Shown one piece after another: positions 9,929-21,982 of a stretch of DNA of 64,000 nt; position 1 is the stretch's first letter, and each line of letters opens with the position of its first letter. Made by a program: the position numbers and the translations under genes. The notes under the pieces were generated by a model, which saw nothing but the letters and a program-made list of their open reading frames with translations, was not told the DNA's origin and searched no databases. Source of the stretch: Cyanobium sp. PCC 7001 (lineage in GTDB: Bacteria; Cyanobacteriota; Cyanobacteriia; PCC-6307; Cyanobiaceae); contig NZ_DS990556.1 in the NCBI RefSeq assembly GCF_000155635.1, positions 2,614,607-2,678,606 of the forward strand. The letters are read 5' to 3'.

Positions 9929-10322
9929 GCAGTTCTGCCTCGAAACAAGCGGCCGCCTTGACGGAGACCGGTATCCGGTGGGTAAGGGAAAGATCGACTC
10001 GCGCCGATCGCCGAATCATTCTGCGCCAAGGGGCTGCGGTGGCTCCTGCTCCGGTAACAGTTCTTCACGGCGCATCGGTTTGTGAAAGCCCTTGTGCCGC
10101 AACGGTTTTGAAGGTTGTTTCCAATAGCGGTGAAACCCTCCGTCTGTTCACTGTGGATTTGAGATCTTGAGGCCGCGCCTGTTGTGAGCGGATTGATTTC
10201 CGTGGAGCAGTGTTAATTCCAGAAACAACAATGCCACCACCCGCGAACTTCATCGAAGGCGGTGGTGGTTGTTGCGGAGCCCCGGCGATGGCCTGGCGGG
10301 TTGTCTCCGGGTGGCTTGGGCT
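9929..10322. other. Intergenic region between apcE and apcA
   Basis: This 394-bp spacer has no convincing gene. It holds the inverted repeat at 10226-10274, which I read as the apcE terminator, and must contain the apcA promoter and leader on the minus strand. The stretch around 10070-10200 is visibly poorer in GC than its surroundings, as expected for a strong promoter, but no consensus element stood out. Confidence 0.6.
10226..10274 (-). terminator. Bulged hairpin after apcE, probable terminator
   Basis: The arms 10226-10231 plus 10234-10241 pair with 10261-10268 plus 10269-10274, giving a 14-bp stem with a 2-nt bulge and a 19-nt loop. On the minus strand the stem is followed by a U-rich stretch. 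It starts 49 nt after the apcE stop codon. The large loop makes it less certain than the other terminators. Confidence 0.55.
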
Positions 10323-13300
10323 TCAGAGGGCGCCCTTGGGGCTCGGTGTGAGACCGGCATTGCCGGCATAGAGCGCCGCCGTTCGGTTCACGGTCGTCAG
10401 CGGCTGACCGGGTGCAGTGCTGAGTCCACGGATGTAGGGGACCGTGTCCTGTCCGAAGACCTTGGCGTATTCAGGCGAGTTCAGCAGATCCTGAACGGCG
10501 GCCACCTGGCCCTGTTTGCCCCGGATCGCCAGAAAGCGGCTCACCTCCCCGGGCTGGGCAGCTCTGCCGAGCAGGGCGAGGTAGGCCGCGGAGGCGGCCC
10601 TCAGGGGAGCCATGCGGTTGAGGCGTTGCTGGAAGAGTTCACCGGTGGCGAGCTGCCCGACGAATTCGCCGGCCGTGAGCTGGGTGTTGCGGAACTGGGA
10701 TTCCGCATCCGTGAGACGCTCGGCAGCCAGGGGGACCCGGTTGAGCAGTTGCCGGTAGGTGGCTTCGAGAGCTTCCTGAACCTGGCTTTCGGTGGCCGTG
10801 CGGCCGATCCGCACGGGGCGCCCCAGGCTCTGGCGTCGCTTGAACCCCTGGGGCTGATCGGGACGCAGGGCTTTGCGCATGGCATCGCCGGGTTGCACGG
10901 CAGGCGCAGTGGCCAGGTTCGTGCTCTCGGCCTTGCGCCAGCCGCCGCTGGGGACCGCCGCCGGGGCAGGACTGGTGAAGCCCTTGCCGCCAGGCGTGCT
11001 CCAGTAGGGGCTCACGCCGGCGGGGCGCCAGGTGCGGGCCGGAGCCGGTTTCTCCCGGATGGTCTGGCTCTGCACCGCGTCGGTCGCAGGACGGTTCACC
11101 TCCCCCCCCGCGATCTTGGCGCTCCAACCCCCGCGGATGACCGTGGCGCGGTCCGGCAGGTTGCGCGGGGTGATGTCGCCGATGGTGCGGACGGCCATCG
11201 GAGGGGTGACTTCTGGCCGCTTGGCTGGGGTGAGATCGGGGTAGGCCGCGGCGATGAAGGGTCGGTTGAGGCCAGGCACCTTCCGGGCCGTGCGATCGGT
11301 GGGGGTGATGAAACGCTCGAAAGGAACGGTGTCTTCGCCGAAACAGTCGTTGTATTCGCGGCTGTTCAGCATGGCGTCGACGACGCCATAGAAGCCGAGC
11401 CGGGCCGCGGTATCGAAGAGGGCGTCGATCTCCCAGCGGCCGAAGGTGGGACGGCCGAGCAGCCGACGATGCATCACCTCGATGGCCTTGGTGATGTAGA
11501 GGCCACTCCAGTAACGCCGGCGGAAGGCGTTGGAGCGGGCGACCTGACGGACGAATTCTCTCAGGCTGATATCACCGTTTTCGAGCTTGATCTCCTCAAC
11601 CTTGTTGCGTTCGCCGGCATAGCCGGTGTTTCCCAGCACCTGGACGTAGACCGCATTGATGACCGCCTGGGTGCTGGATTCGGTTCCCCGCACGCTTGGC
11701 TGGCCGCCTCGTCTGGGCACGGAATTGCCACCGGTGGCGATCTGCTGCAGCCGCACCACCCGGGGCCCCACCCTGCGGGGCGCTGCCTTGCGGAACTGGG
11801 CGCTGTCCATCTGGCCGGGCTGGTTGAGCCCGTTGCCGATCAGAATCCTGCGGCTGTCGTAGCCGAAGGGGGCAGGCCTGGTGGCCACGCTGGCCGTGCC
11901 GGAGGGGAAGATGGCCCCATAGGTGAGGCCCAGGGGGTCATTCCCGCCGCCGTAGGGATGCTGGTCGGGGAAGGGCTGGCGGTAGGACGCGTAGAGCGTG
12001 ACGTACTGCGGAGCGCCTTCGAACGGCGCACTGAAGCGGAAGAGCTTGCGGTTGGATCCCCAGCCGGCACTCTCCTGGGCCTCTTCTCCGAGGTCTCGCA
12101 GATAGGGAACGGTTTCCTCGCCGAACACCCTGGCGTACTCCATGGAGTTCACCAGGCAGTCGACCAGACCGGGAAGGCCCTGGGCGCTGACGATGTCGAA
12201 GAACTTGGTGAATTCTTCCCTGGAGCTGATTCCTCTCCCGAGGAAGTGGCGGAAGGCCAGCTCCACGGCCCGGCTGTTGGAGAAGCGCCCATAGAACTGC
12301 TTCAGGTACTCCTTGCTGCGACCTAGGGCGCGGATGAACTCCCGCATGGAGATCTGACCCTGGCGGACCTGGGTGGCCTCGACAGGGCAGATTTCCTGGC
12401 CGTAGCCCTTGACGATGTCACGCTCAAACACCTGCCGGTAGGCAGCCCGGATGACCTCGGCCTTCTGAGTACCGGTCATCGCCGGCTTCATCACGAAGCG
12501 CTGGACCTTGCCCTGAGCTCCCAGGGCGTAGGTGGCCGGAAGCTGCAGCCCTTGCGTCACGGGGCTGCCGAGGCGCTGGCGTGCTGAGGGAGTGGGTATG
12601 GCCAGCTCGCTCAGCAGAACGTTGAAATACTGGATCACCAGTTGGCGGGTTTCCGGCTCCGCCTTGAACAGGCCGGCCGAGGCTGCCCGCATCTCCTGGA
12701 GGGCCACATTGGTGGCGGCCAGGGAGCACGCCTTCTCGAGCACATCCCGCAGGCCTCGGGTGTTCACCGCCAGGATGCTGGGATCTCCGGCCACGAGTGC
12801 ATAGCCCACGTAGCGGAGGAACCAGGCCAGATCCCGGATCGATTTCCGCATCCGGGCGGTGCCGTAGATGCCCACGGCGATGGGGGCGAATCCGGTGGGC
12901 AGCACGACCCGAACATCGGCATCGCCCCCGGCACCTTCCAGCAGGCGGCCGATCAGATTGCCCTTGCCGGTGGTTCCGGCGGCGCCTGCGAAGGTCTGGA
13001 CCGAGCGCTGGAACGCCGCCTGGTCAGCGGCGAGCGGGCTGCTGTCACCCGAGCGGGCCCCAGGGCTCAAGGGCGCATCCAGATAGGAGAGGGGTGTGCC
13101 CCCGGAAAAGATCCGATTGGCCGCCTTGGCCACGATGAAATCGGCGTTCTCCGAGAGCCGCTGGGCTGCAGCGACACGGCGCTGGCCGCTCTGGAAGAAG
13201 GTGATCAGGTTGTCGAGCTCGCCCCCGTCGGGGAAGCGATCCTCCTGCTCTGCCTGACGGACGCTGGACAGCGGCAGTGTGTCGTAACGCTGGGGAGCAA

Positions 13301-13334
13301 CCCTGGTGCTGCCGCTGCTGGCGGTCACGGTCAT
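10323..13334 (-). CDS. apcE: Phycobilisome core-membrane linker ApcE (LCM)
   Basis: Organises the allophycocyanin core, anchors it to the membrane and carries a terminal emitter bilin. The 1003-aa protein begins with a phycobilin-like domain (about residues 20-240) with the LCM loop insertion (about 80-155) and Cys203 in KACSLAATNVALQEM for the chromophore. Three linker repeats follow: near 260-430, 510-670, and a C-terminal one near 800-960, with Pro/Ala-rich connectors between. Three repeats imply a tricylindrical core. The frame is open to 13439; the ATG at 13334 gives the family N-terminus. It is upstream of apcA on the same strand but separated by a terminator-like hairpin. Confidence 0.97.
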   Translation of the reverse strand: MTVTASSGSTRVAPQRYDTLPLSSVRQAEQEDRFPDGGELDNLITFFQSGQRRVAAAQRLSENADFIVAKAANRIFSGGTPLSYLDAPLSPGARSGDSSPLAADQAAFQRSVQTFAGAAGTTGKGNLIGRLLEGAGGDADVRVVLPTGFAPIAVGIYGTARMRKSIRDLAWFLRYVGYALVAGDPSILAVNTRGLRDVLEKACSLAATNVALQEMRAASAGLFKAEPETRQLVIQYFNVLLSELAIPTPSARQRLGSPVTQGLQLPATYALGAQGKVQRFVMKPAMTGTQKAEVIRAAYRQVFERDIVKGYGQEICPVEATQVRQGQISMREFIRALGRSKEYLKQFYGRFSNSRAVELAFRHFLGRGISSREEFTKFFDIVSAQGLPGLVDCLVNSMEYARVFGEETVPYLRDLGEEAQESAGWGSNRKLFRFSAPFEGAPQYVTLYASYRQPFPDQHPYGGGNDPLGLTYGAIFPSGTASVATRPAPFGYDSRRILIGNGLNQPGQMDSAQFRKAAPRRVGPRVVRLQQIATGGNSVPRRGGQPSVRGTESSTQAVINAVYVQVLGNTGYAGERNKVEEIKLENGDISLREFVRQVARSNAFRRRYWSGLYITKAIEVMHRRLLGRPTFGRWEIDALFDTAARLGFYGVVDAMLNSREYNDCFGEDTVPFERFITPTDRTARKVPGLNRPFIAAAYPDLTPAKRPEVTPPMAVRTIGDITPRNLPDRATVIRGGWSAKIAGGEVNRPATDAVQSQTIREKPAPARTWRPAGVSPYWSTPGGKGFTSPAPAAVPSGGWRKAESTNLATAPAVQPGDAMRKALRPDQPQGFKRRQSLGRPVRIGRTATESQVQEALEATYRQLLNRVPLAAERLTDAESQFRNTQLTAGEFVGQLATGELFQQRLNRMAPLRAASAAYLALLGRAAQPGEVSRFLAIRGKQGQVAAVQDLLNSPEYAKVFGQDTVPYIRGLSTAPGQPLTTVNRTAALYAGNAGLTPSPKGAL

Positions 13335-13471
13335 TGACGAGAGCGAACCGGGCGGGGCCAACTTACGGCTGGCCCCGTGGCGGCCATGGGGGGCATGAAC
13401 AAATGTTTGCAGCCCCACCGTGGTCCGGGCTTCAGCCATGAAATGCTCGCCGGGTTGCCCGCTCCTGCTCC

Positions 13472-14671
13472 GTGTCCGTCAGCGATGCCGCCACGCCAAC
13501 GGTCAGTGCCTTCTACGACCGTTTCCCCTACCCCGGGGATCCACTTCAGGACGGTCCACCGCCCGGATACAACTGGCGCTGGTGCGTGGACAGTGCCTGG
13601 GCCTTCGTCCACGGTGCCCTGCCTGAGGCCCCGGCTGAGGGCGGCCGCCGCTGGACCGTGCTCGATGCGGGCTGCGGCACCGGGGTGAGCACCGATTACC
13701 TCTGCCACCTCAATCCGGGCTGCCGGGTCCTGGCCGTGGACATCAGTCCAGGATCCCTGGCGGTGGCCCGTGAGCGCACCCGGCGATCCGGTGCCCTTGC
13801 GCAGGCGGCCGAGCTGCGCATCGAGCAGCGCAGTCTTCTCGACCTCGCGGGTGAGGGCCCCTTCGACTACATCAATTCCGTCGGGGTGCTGCACCACCTG
13901 CAGGAGCCCGAGGCTGGCCTCAAGGCCCTGGCCCGCCTGCTGCGCCCGGGTGGTGTGCTTCACCTGTTCCTCTACGCCGAGGCCGGTCGCTGGGAGATCC
14001 ACCGCACGCAGAAGGCGCTGCAGCTGCTGGCGGCTGGCACCGGGGCGGAGGGACTGCGTCTCGGCCGCCAGCTGTTCAGCACCCTGCCCGAGTCCAACCG
14101 CTTACGGCGGCACCATGAGCAGCGCTGGGCGCTGGATACGGCGGCCGACGTCAACTTCGCCGACATGTACCTGCATCCCCAGGAAACCAGCTATGACCTC
14201 GAGGGTCTGATGCACTTCGTCGCCAGCGCCGATCTGAGCTTCGCCGGGTTCTCCAACCCGCAGGTCTGGGATCCGGCGCGGCTGCTGGGCGGTGAGCTGC
14301 TGGACCGTGCCCTCGCGCTGCCCAAGCCGCAGCAGTGGGCCCTGGTGGAGCAACTGGATCCGGACATCAGCCACTTCGAGTTCTTCCTGACCAAGGGGCC
14401 GGTCGAGCGCCAGTCCTGGACGGAGGACAGCGGGCTGCTGCAGTGTCGGGGGGAGGTCAACCGCTGCCTCTGGGGCTGGCCCTCGCGCGACCTGCTCGGT
14501 CCGGATCTGATGCCCCTCAGCATCGAGGCTGAGGACCTGGCCTTGCTCCAGGCCTGGCAGGGCCACCCGGGCAAGACCCTCGGCGCGCTGCCCCTCGCCA
14601 TGGAGTCCAGGGAACGTTGCCGCCGGGCCCGTCAGCTGTCAGGCCTGGGAGTGCTCCATCTGGTCGCTTAA
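13472..14671 (+). CDS. SAM-dependent methyltransferase with C-terminal extension
   Basis: A 399-aa protein with a class I methyltransferase core: motif I VLDAGCGTGVSTDYL, an acidic end of strand 2 (LAVDIS), and DYINSVGVLHHL for motif IV. The start of the protein (AFYDRFPYPG) is a pattern I associate with cyanobacterial methyltransferases of unknown substrate. The last 170 residues resemble no domain I can name; they include NFADMYLHPQETSYDL, shared by this type. It starts at a GTG, is divergent from apcE, and ends 60 bp before atpI. Confidence 0.85.
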   Translation: MSVSDAATPTVSAFYDRFPYPGDPLQDGPPPGYNWRWCVDSAWAFVHGALPEAPAEGGRRWTVLDAGCGTGVSTDYLCHLNPGCRVLAVDISPGSLAVARERTRRSGALAQAAELRIEQRSLLDLAGEGPFDYINSVGVLHHLQEPEAGLKALARLLRPGGVLHLFLYAEAGRWEIHRTQKALQLLAAGTGAEGLRLGRQLFSTLPESNRLRRHHEQRWALDTAADVNFADMYLHPQETSYDLEGLMHFVASADLSFAGFSNPQVWDPARLLGGELLDRALALPKPQQWALVEQLDPDISHFEFFLTKGPVERQSWTEDSGLLQCRGEVNRCLWGWPSRDLLGPDLMPLSIEAEDLALLQAWQGHPGKTLGALPLAMESRERCRRARQLSGLGVLHLVA

Positions 14672-14731
14672 CGCTGCGTGATAAGTTGCCGGGGCTTTTG
14701 CCCTACGGCGCGCTTGCAGGTCACCGTCCCC

Positions 14732-15160
14732 ATGGATTCCTGCTCCTCCCCCGCCGCAGGGTCCGAAGCAGGCTCCCAGGTCGCGGCTCCCGCCTCGCTT
14801 CTCCCTGCTCAGGAGAGGACTGAAACTGATGACTACGCCCGTCTCCAGCGCCGCCTTCTGGTGGCAACGGCGGCGGTCACGGTCGCCGTGGCTCTCGTCA
14901 CCTGGCTGCTGGTAAGCGGCTCAGCGGCCCGCAGCCTGGCCCTGGGGGGAGCCTGTGGGCTCCTCTACATGCGCCTGCTGGCCAGGAGCGTCGGCCGGCT
15001 CGGTCCGGAGTCGCGCTCCCTCGGTCGTTTTCAGATCGTGGTGCCCGCTCTGCTGGTGGTTGCGGCCGCCAAGGTTCCGGCCATTGAGCTGTTGCCGGCG
15101 CTGGCCGGCTTCGTTCTCTACAAGCCCGCCCTGCTCCTGCAGGCCTTCCTGAATCCCTAG
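14732..15160 (+). CDS. atpI: ATP synthase assembly protein AtpI
   Basis: Small membrane protein associated with c-ring assembly or ion supply for the F1Fo ATP synthase. It is 142 aa: a hydrophilic N-terminus of about 50 residues and four hydrophobic spans. The ATG at 14732 is preferred over the in-frame ATG at 14678 because the longer form adds an unlikely leader. It opens the atp operon and is 15 bp from the a-subunit gene. Confidence 0.88.
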   Translation: MDSCSSPAAGSEAGSQVAAPASLLPAQERTETDDYARLQRRLLVATAAVTVAVALVTWLLVSGSAARSLALGGACGLLYMRLLARSVGRLGPESRSLGRFQIVVPALLVVAAAKVPAIELLPALAGFVLYKPALLLQAFLNP

Positions 15161-15175
15161 AACCACCACACCTCC

Positions 15176-16298
<1,123 letters not shown>

Positions 16299-16372
16299 TC
16301 ATCGACCCGCGGGGATTGGCCACCCTCTCCCCGCGGTGACGGTTCTCCTGTCCACCCCGGCGCTCTTTCCCC

Positions 16373-16879
16373 ATGACCAGCTGGCTTCTGCTCACCGCAG
16401 CTGATGCCGCCTCCAGTGCCGCTGCCAGTGCCGCTGCCAGTGCTCCGGAGGGAGGTCTCTTCGACCTCGATGCCACCCTGCCGCTGATGGCGGTTCAGGT
16501 CGTCATCCTCACCTTCATTCTCAATGCCCTGTTCTTCCGGCCCGTGGGCCGGGCCGTGGAGGAACGCGAGGGCTTCATTGCCACCAGCCGCGCGGAGGCC
16601 AAGCAGAAGCTGGCCCAGGTGCAGCGCCTCGAGGCGGATCTCACCGAGCAGCTCAAGGAGGCCCGTCAGCATGCCCAGAAGCTGATCGTCGAGGCCGAAC
16701 AGGAGTCCGACAAGCTGTACCGCGAGGCGCTGGCGACGGCTCAGGCCGAAGCCATCGCCACCCGCGAGAAGGCCCGCCGCGACATCGAGTCCGAGAAGGA
16801 TCGCGCTCTCAGCGCCATCAAGACCGAGGCCGAACGACTCGGTTCCCTCATCGTCGATCGTCTGCTGGCTGCATCATGA
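16373..16879 (+). CDS. atpF2: ATP synthase Fo subunit b'
   Basis: Peripheral stalk subunit b' (also called atpG), specific to photosynthetic and related bacteria, paired with b. The 168-aa protein has an Ala/Ser-rich N-terminus, one membrane span (about residues 35-55, [20 protein letters not shown]) and a long charged coiled coil. It overlaps the b gene by 4 bp (ATGA). The leader is pyrimidine-rich without a Shine-Dalgarno sequence. Confidence 0.95.
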   Translation: MTSWLLLTAADAASSAAASAAASAPEGGLFDLDATLPLMAVQVVILTFILNALFFRPVGRAVEEREGFIATSRAEAKQKLAQVQRLEADLTEQLKEARQHAQKLIVEAEQESDKLYREALATAQAEAIATREKARRDIESEKDRALSAIKTEAERLGSLIVDRLLAAS

Positions 16880-17406
16880 CCCTCCAGTTCTCTGCCACCG
16901 CCCTGTTCGCCCACCACGGCGGGTTCGGCATCAACGTCAATCCCTTCGAAACGAACCTGATCAACCTGATCATCGTGATCGGTGTGCTGGTCTGGTTCCT
17001 GCGCGGATTTCTGGGGGGGATGCTGGAACGCCGTCGTCAGGCGATCCTCGCCGACCTCTCCGACGCCGAGGACCGTCTCACCCGTGCCACCGCTGAGCTC
17101 ACCCGCGCCCAGGGTGATCTGGCCGCCGCTCAGCAGAAGGCCGAAACCATTCGCCGCGACGGCGTCGCCAGGGCGGCGGCCGTGCGTGAGGAGAGCGAAA
17201 AGCGCACCATCGAGGAAATGGCCCGGCTCAAGGAAGATGCGGTGGCCGATCTCAATGCCGAGGCGGCCCGTGTCTCTGACCTGCTGCGCCGCGAAGCCGC
17301 CCGGCAGGCCATCGAGAAAGCTCTGGCCTCCCTGCCGAAGAAGCTCGATGCGGCGGCCCAGAGTCGACTGATCGATCAGTCCATCCGCAATCTGGGGAAC
17401 GCCTGA
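16876..17406 (+). CDS. atpF: ATP synthase Fo subunit b
   Basis: Second peripheral stalk helix protein, 176 aa. One membrane span (about residues 27-45, [18 protein letters not shown]) is followed by a coiled coil rich in Ala, Arg and Glu. The start overlaps the b' stop (ATGA) and the stop overlaps the delta start (TGATG), so translation of the three genes is probably coupled. Confidence 0.95.
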   Translation: MTLQFSATALFAHHGGFGINVNPFETNLINLIIVIGVLVWFLRGFLGGMLERRRQAILADLSDAEDRLTRATAELTRAQGDLAAAQQKAETIRRDGVARAAAVREESEKRTIEEMARLKEDAVADLNAEAARVSDLLRREAARQAIEKALASLPKKLDAAAQSRLIDQSIRNLGNA

Positions 17407-17954
17407 TGCCTCTCCTTAACACCATCGCCACGCCCTACGCCGAAGCCCTGCTTCAGGTGGCTGAATCCCGCCGGGAGACCGACACGGTCGCCGACCAGGT
17501 GCGTGGCTTGCTCCGGGTCTGGAACTCCAGTGCCGAGCTCAGGGCCGCCATGGCCTCTCCTGTGCTGGAGCCCGAGGCCAAGAAGGCGGCGTTGGCCGCT
17601 CTTTTTGGAGCCGACCTCACGGCGTCGCTGCAGAACCTGCTGAAGCTGCTCGCCGATCGTCAACGCATCACGGTGCTGGACGCTGTGTTGCTCCGCTTCC
17701 TTGAGCTCTACCGCGACCTGCGTCAGATCACCCTGGCCAGGGTCACTGCGGCCACCCCGCTCTCTGACGATCAGCAGAGCCAGCTCAACGAGCGGGTCAA
17801 GGCCATTGCCGGCACGGACTCCGTTGAGTTCGAGATCCAGATCGACCCGTCCCTCATCGGTGGCTTCATCGTCAGCATGGGCTCCCAGGTGATCGACGCC
17901 AGCCTCTCCGGTCAGGTGCGTCGGTTGGGTCTGGCCCTGGCCCGCGTGGGCTAG
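17406..17954 (+). CDS. atpH: ATP synthase F1 subunit delta
   Basis: Links the top of F1 to the peripheral stalk. The 182-aa protein has the family pattern: an N-terminal helical domain starting with IATPYAEALLQVAES and a C-terminal block GGFIVSMGSQVIDASLSGQ. It shares one base with the b gene stop. Confidence 0.96.
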   Translation: MPLLNTIATPYAEALLQVAESRRETDTVADQVRGLLRVWNSSAELRAAMASPVLEPEAKKAALAALFGADLTASLQNLLKLLADRQRITVLDAVLLRFLELYRDLRQITLARVTAATPLSDDQQSQLNERVKAIAGTDSVEFEIQIDPSLIGGFIVSMGSQVIDASLSGQVRRLGLALARVG

Positions 17955-19541
<1,587 letters not shown>

Positions 19542-19554
19542 GGAGGCTGGGCAC

Positions 19555-20508
19555 ATGGCAAACCTCAAGGCAATCCGCGACCGCATCAGTTCGGTCAAGA
19601 ACACTCGCAAGATCACCGAGGCCATGCGGCTGGTCGCGGCCGCCAAGGTGCGCCGCGCTCAGGAGCAGGTGCTCCGCAGCCGCCCCTTTGCCGATCGGCT
19701 GGCCCGCGTTCTGGAAAATCTCCAGTCGCGGATGGGATTCGAAGACGTGGACGCTCCCCTGCTGGAGGAGCGTCCGGTCGCTTCGATCACCCTCCTCGCC
19801 ATCACTGGCGACCGCGGTCTCTGCGGCGGCTACAACGCCAACATCATCAAACGGACTGAGCAGCGCTTCTCCGAACTGAGCGAGCAGGGCTATGCCGTTG
19901 ATCTCGTGTTGATCGGCCGCAAGGCGATCACCTACTTCCAGAACCGCTCCAGCACCTACAAGATCCGCGCCACCTTCACCGGTCTGGAGCAGGTGCCCAG
20001 TGCCAATGAGGCCCGGGACATCGCCAATGAGGTTCTGGCGGAGTTCGTGTCCGGTTCGACGGACCGGGTGGAAATCATCTTCACCAAGTTCATCAACCTG
20101 GTGAGCTCCCGTCCCGTGATCCAGACTCTGCTGCCCCTCGATCCGCAGGGCATTGCCACCCCCGAGGACGAGATCTTCCGGCTCACCACCCGCGAAGGCC
20201 GTCTGGTGGTGGAGCCGGGGTCCTCGGCCAATGCTGCTCCGAACCTTCCCTCGGACATCGTGTTCGAGCAGAGCCCGGAGCAGTTGCTCAACGCCCTCCT
20301 CCCGCTCTACCTCCAGAACCAGCTGCTGCGTTCCCTCCAGGAAGCCGCCGCCTCCGAGCTGGCCAGCCGCATGACGGCCATGAACAATGCCAGCGACAAC
20401 GCCAAGGCTCTGGCCAAGACCCTGACCCTGGACTACAACAAGGCCCGCCAGGCGGCCATCACCCAGGAGATCCTCGAGGTGGTCGGCGGCGCCGCCGCGA
20501 TGTCCTGA
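19555..20508 (+). CDS. atpG: ATP synthase F1 subunit gamma
   Basis: Central stalk that rotates inside the alpha/beta hexamer. The 317-aa protein starts [17 protein letters not shown] and has the conserved DRGLCGGYN. Residues about 195-240 hold the insertion typical of cyanobacteria and chloroplasts; the two regulatory cysteines of the chloroplast form are absent. It has a good Shine-Dalgarno sequence (GAGGAGG) unlike several upstream genes, and is called atpC in plastid nomenclature. Confidence 0.98.
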   Translation: MANLKAIRDRISSVKNTRKITEAMRLVAAAKVRRAQEQVLRSRPFADRLARVLENLQSRMGFEDVDAPLLEERPVASITLLAITGDRGLCGGYNANIIKRTEQRFSELSEQGYAVDLVLIGRKAITYFQNRSSTYKIRATFTGLEQVPSANEARDIANEVLAEFVSGSTDRVEIIFTKFINLVSSRPVIQTLLPLDPQGIATPEDEIFRLTTREGRLVVEPGSSANAAPNLPSDIVFEQSPEQLLNALLPLYLQNQLLRSLQEAAASELASRMTAMNNASDNAKALAKTLTLDYNKARQAAITQEILEVVGGAAAMS

Positions 20509-20539
20509 GGCCTGAGCGGGCGGCCTGCAGCTCAAGCCA

Positions 20540-20568
20540 ACAACGGCCTCCTCATCGACGGCCGTTGT
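20540..20568 (+). terminator. Hairpin at the end of the atp operon
   Basis: A perfect 9-bp stem (20540-20548 with 20560-20568) with an 11-nt loop lies 31 nt after the gamma stop. There is no U tract after it, so it may be a processing or stabilising hairpin rather than an intrinsic terminator. Confidence 0.45.
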
Positions 20569-20649
20569 CCAACAGACCTGGTCTCCGGTGTTCCCTCGAG
20601 GGTGGCTGGTGGACCAGGTTTCTGCGTTGACTCCACCCCGGGCAGCTCC

Positions 20650-21363
20650 ATGGATGCCAGCACGCCAGCGGATCCGATCCTGCGGATTCAGCCGCTGTTT
20701 CCTGTGGCGTTGGGCCAGGTGCAGCTCCAGCCCGATCCACTCGATCTGGCGGTGCAGCTGCAGACGCTGCATCAGCTCCGGGGCGCTCTGCGCAGCAACC
20801 CGGACCCCGGTTGTGCCTGGACCGGCGATCTCAACGGCGTGTGGCAGCTGCAGTCCCATGCCACGTTCGCGCCGCTGGTGGCGGAGCTCAGCCGGCACGC
20901 CCACAGCTTTCTGGATCAGCTGGGGTTTCAGCGCGACAGGGTCGCCCTTCAGATTCAGCGTTGCTGGCCCGTGATCAGTGAGCCCGATCAGATCGTGGGA
21001 CGCCATCACCATCCCAACGCCCACCTCAGCGGTGTGTACTACTTCACGGGGGATGGATCCGGCCGCCAGGGGTGTCTGCGCCTGTTCCCGATCCGCCAGC
21101 TGAACGAGCTGGTGCCTGGCATGGCGGTGGGCCATGACGGCCCCCTGCGGCCTTCCGTCTGGAGCGGGCCGCACTGGGATGTGGCGCCCCGGGCGGGGCT
21201 GTTCGTGCTGTTCCCCTCCTGCCTGGATCATGCCGTGCTCCCCAACCTCGATCCTGACGATCTCTGCTGCTCCCTGAGCATCGACTTTGTGCTCACGGCT
21301 CCAGACGGTGAGCCTCCTCCGGAATACCTGGCTCCCCACCCCAGCTCCTGGCAGGCCTGCTGA
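20650..21363 (+). CDS. Putative 2-oxoglutarate/Fe(II)-dependent oxygenase
   Basis: A 237-aa cytoplasmic protein resembling the 2OG-Fe(II) oxygenase family defined by TIGR02466. The candidate iron site is in HHHPNAHLSGVYYF with a second His in SCLDHAVLPN, on either side of a jelly-roll-like core (GLFVLFPS). The usual HxD pair is not obvious; the His/His arrangement in the first motif may serve. Substrate unknown. The ATG at 20650 is preferred over a longer open frame from 20602. It lies 52 bp before the ferredoxin gene. Confidence 0.75.
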   Translation: MDASTPADPILRIQPLFPVALGQVQLQPDPLDLAVQLQTLHQLRGALRSNPDPGCAWTGDLNGVWQLQSHATFAPLVAELSRHAHSFLDQLGFQRDRVALQIQRCWPVISEPDQIVGRHHHPNAHLSGVYYFTGDGSGRQGCLRLFPIRQLNELVPGMAVGHDGPLRPSVWSGPHWDVAPRAGLFVLFPSCLDHAVLPNLDPDDLCCSLSIDFVLTAPDGEPPPEYLAPHPSSWQAC

Positions 21364-21414
21364 ACCGGTCAACTGGGAAGATGGGCGGGCTGCCACTACC
21401 AGACGGCGTCATCA

Positions 21415-21744
21415 GTGACTCAACCCCAGACCTTCACGATCACGGCGGTCTACGAGGGGGAATCCCACAGCTTCCCCTGCCGCGCCGATCAGACGGTGCT
21501 GGCTGCGGCGGAGGCCGCTGGTGTCCCCCTGCCCAGCTCCTGCTGCTCGGGGGTGTGCACCACCTGCGCCGCCCGCATCAGCGAGGGCACCGTGCACCAG
21601 CCCGATGCCATGGGGGTGAAGGATGACCTGAAGGAGGCCGGGTACGCCCTGCTGTGCGTCGCCTTCCCGACCAGCGATCTCACCCTCACGGCCGGCATGG
21701 AGGATGCCCTCTATGAGGCCCAGTTCGGCCAGTACCAGAAGTGA
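21415..21744 (+). CDS. [2Fe-2S] ferredoxin, plant type (divergent)
   Basis: A 109-aa electron carrier. The cluster ligands fit CX4CX2C...C: Cys43, Cys48, Cys51 and Cys81. An extra Cys44 sits next to the first ligand (SSCCSGVCTTC), and Cys22 is also present. It differs from the PetF in this window by a longer N-terminus and lacks the usual acidic C-terminus, so it is probably a specialised paralogue. It starts at a GTG and is 10 bp ahead of a small protein gene overlapped by a DUF3326 gene. Confidence 0.93.
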   Translation: MTQPQTFTITAVYEGESHSFPCRADQTVLAAAEAAGVPLPSSCCSGVCTTCAARISEGTVHQPDAMGVKDDLKEAGYALLCVAFPTSDLTLTAGMEDALYEAQFGQYQK

Positions 21745-21754
21745 GGCCATCGCG

Positions 21755-21982
21755 ATGAGTGGCTCGCTGCGTCTGCGACCGCTGCTGCTGCGGTTGCGGC
21801 GCCAGCCGGGTGCCCTCCGGCCGCAGGTGCTGGCCGCCCTTGAAGCTCACGGCCGGCCGCTGCGCTGGGCGATCACGGCCGTCGAGCGTGGGGCCGGGGA
21901 TGGCTGCCACGGGGCCACCCTCACCGTGGAGGCGGTGGTGTGGGGCCTGGATCCCATGCAGGAGCCCGCAGGCGAGGGATGA
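21755..21982 (+). CDS. Small protein of unknown function between ferredoxin and DUF3326 gene
   Basis: A 75-aa basic protein with an Arg/Leu-rich N-terminal half (LRPLLLRLRRQPGALRPQVL) and a more ordered C-terminal half (RWAITAVERG, ATLTVEAVVWG). No domain recognised. The evidence that it is real is position: it starts 10 bp after the ferredoxin stop and its own stop overlaps the next start (ATGA), which suggests translational coupling. Confidence 0.65.
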   Translation: MSGSLRLRPLLLRLRRQPGALRPQVLAALEAHGRPLRWAITAVERGAGDGCHGATLTVEAVVWGLDPMQEPAGEG